From positions 1 to 45,086 of the forward strand of contig JAAMPI010000290.1 in the NCBI GenBank assembly GCA_013054445.1: DNA of 45,086 nt, written 5' to 3'. Each line of letters begins with the position of its first letter. The stretch's first letter is position 1. Below the pieces are notes generated by a model that saw only the letters and a list, made by a program, of their open reading frames with translations, was not told the DNA's origin and made no database searches. This DNA is from Cudoniella acicularis. Its lineage: Eukaryota > Ascomycota > Leotiomycetes > Helotiales > Helotiaceae. The translations under genes and the position numbers were made by a program. This document shows, in pieces, positions 43,401 to 45,086 of the stretch.

Positions 43401-45086
43401 CCCCCGGATTAATATAACTATATTACCGACGATTTAGAACAGTAGGAGAGGCGATTACTAGCGATTAGTAGATAAGAGTCTTTTAAGAAGCCTAAAGGGA
43501 TAAAGATAAATAGTCGCGTCTTTTTTTTCTTATATATTAAGAATATATTAATAGAGTTTAGATAAATCTTATAAAGTTATTAATAGTATCTAAGATATAA
43601 AGAGATAGAATAGATAAAGTACGAGATAAATATTACTCGCTAATAGATATATAATTAATATAATATAAGATATATTTTATTTTATTTAAAATATAATAAC
43701 TAATATTAAACCTATTTAATATATATAATATTTTCTTTTTATTAATAGATAAGAGACTACTTATAGAGTTATTAAGTTCTTTTAAGATTTAACTTTATAT
43801 AAAAGATATTATAAGATAATATAAAAACTTTTATATATTTCTTTAAAATAAGAAAATTAGTTTTCTTAACTAAGTCGTTTATTAAATTTCTAAAATTAAC
43901 TTTAGCTTATTTAATAGAAACTACTTCTTTTCTTAGTCGTCTATACTAATTATTTTAATTATATTTATAAGCTATCCTTTTATAATAATTATTTAGCTCG
44001 AGATAACTTACCTAACCTCTTTATAAGAAAAGCTTAAAACTAAACTTATAGATATCTTTTTAATATCTCTAATACTAAAGATATAATTACGATTAGGCTT
44101 ATTATCTTAGTCTAGTTTAATATAATAACCGTTATAGACAGTTAGTAGGTCTATTAATCGCCTAGTCCTTTTTAATAGTTTATTCTTATCTTAATAAAAA
44201 AAAGCGTTAAAGGACCTATAAATTCCTTTATCTATAATCTATCCTTACTAATCTCTTTTTTCTTAAAAAGTATAATTAATATAAGAGACGTTAATTTTCT
44301 TTTTAGTTTTAGACTTTATATTTTTACGTGTCTTAGAGTTAAGCTATAATAGTCTAAGACTATCTTATATTAAATTATTTAAAGCTAATTTAGAAAGTAG
44401 AAGCTATTATAATAGTATTAGAAAAAGTATTTTAATACGTATAGATAATTTTAAGTTTTTTAAACTTAGTTTATCTATTAATATCTTCTTTTTAACTTCT
44501 AGTATATTAATAAATTAGGGTTATTAGTATCGATTAGCCTAGCCCTAGAATGTTTATCTAGGATATCTAAAGCTTATATATTAGTATTCTAAAAATAAAA
44601 AAAGGTTATAAGAGATATCTTTTTAAAGACAAATATATATTAAGATCTAAAAACGGCTTATATTAATCTTCTTATTATCGATTTTATATTATATAATAAC
44701 TAGTAGTAATATAGTAGACCCTAAAATAAGATTACGAATTATATCTTAATAATAGTCTTAAGAGCTAATCTTAGCTCTATAATATTTATATAGAAAAGGC
44801 CGATTCTAAACTATTTTAAACGCTATTCTCTTCTTAGAACTATATATTATTATAACTACTACTATTATATCTATTAATCTTATTTCTTTTAATTTTTAAT
44901 ATATTATATAATATCTATATCTTTAATCTCTTTAATACTAGAGCTCGTTTATATAATAATAAAAGAGTTGCCTATTAAAAATGCCTATAACTTACTAGTA
45001 AGTTATAAAAAATTTATAATAATAGTTAGTATATACTTTTCTATTAAAAAAGTTTTCTTATATAATACTAGTTAGCCTCTTTTAAA
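40461..45086. repeat. RIP-mutated repeat desert (continued)
   Basis: Same extreme composition as 30011-38649: TA-rich, nearly no CA or TG, no usable frames on either strand. A moderately GC-richer part near 43000-43450 may be the body of an element with more C to start with. Nothing functional could be read. Confidence 0.88.

Noticed and set aside
30011..45086. Possible coding remnants in the AT desert
   Set aside because: Stops every few codons in all frames and RIP-saturated composition; no motif could be read with confidence.
30011..45086. CRISPR-like array from recurrent short AT motifs
   Set aside because: No regular repeat-spacer periodicity; eukaryotic RIP DNA explains the repetitiveness.

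Overview
The window is nuclear DNA of a filamentous ascomycete (Pezizomycotina). Introns are short (about 50-160 nt) GT-AG introns with CTAAC-like branch sites. The genes include a HET-domain protein, a DUF6594 protein, a Clr5/ankyrin protein and an AA9-CBM1 cellulose monooxygenase. The large AT-rich blocks have almost no CA or TG dinucleotides but keep CG, which is the footprint of repeat-induced point mutation (RIP). A Leotiomycete is my guess from gene content, not something the sequence proves.

Layout. 1-1660: RIP-degraded repeat DNA with a recognisable minus-strand Ty3/gypsy pol remnant. 2310-4880 (-): a seven-exon Clr5/ankyrin gene. 5802-6520 (+) and 6973-7651 (+): two small spliced genes of unknown function, the first a membrane protein. 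8046-8966 (-) and 9211-11455 (+): a head-to-head housekeeping pair, mitoribosomal protein mS26/PET123 and the 60S assembly GTPase NOG2. The long second intron of NOG2 looks like a host for an H/ACA snoRNA, as in yeast (snR191). 11456-14210: gene-poor. 14211-16018 (-): a spliced gene with a C-terminal membrane segment. 16942-18232 (-): a broken, unidentified gene. 18335-19485 (-): a DUF6594 membrane protein. 20061-20815: repeat debris. 21074-21633 (+): a small Gln/Gly-rich conserved protein. 21981-23829 (-): a HET-domain gene. 24705-25755 (+): an unknown protein with four related glycine/aromatic motifs. 27999-29180 (+): a secreted AA9 lytic polysaccharide monooxygenase with a CBM1 module. From about 30000 to the end (15 kb) lies a RIP-mutated repeat desert, interrupted at about 38650-40460 by a less mutated, GC-richer island with a primer-binding-site-like motif, a nested foldback and a pair of nearly identical 96-bp direct repeats.

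How the genes relate. PET123 and NOG2 share a 244-bp promoter and both serve ribosome production, in mitochondria and nucleolus respectively. The HET, DUF6594 and Clr5/ankyrin genes and two uncharacterised membrane proteins lie on either side of this pair. HET and DUF6594 proteins are common in fungal nonself-recognition neighbourhoods, so an allorecognition-type accessory region is a reasonable inference, but nothing here proves a joint system. The AA9 gene is a plant-cell-wall degradation function at the edge of the repeat desert. All splice models below were made by hand; where stated, exon phases close exactly.
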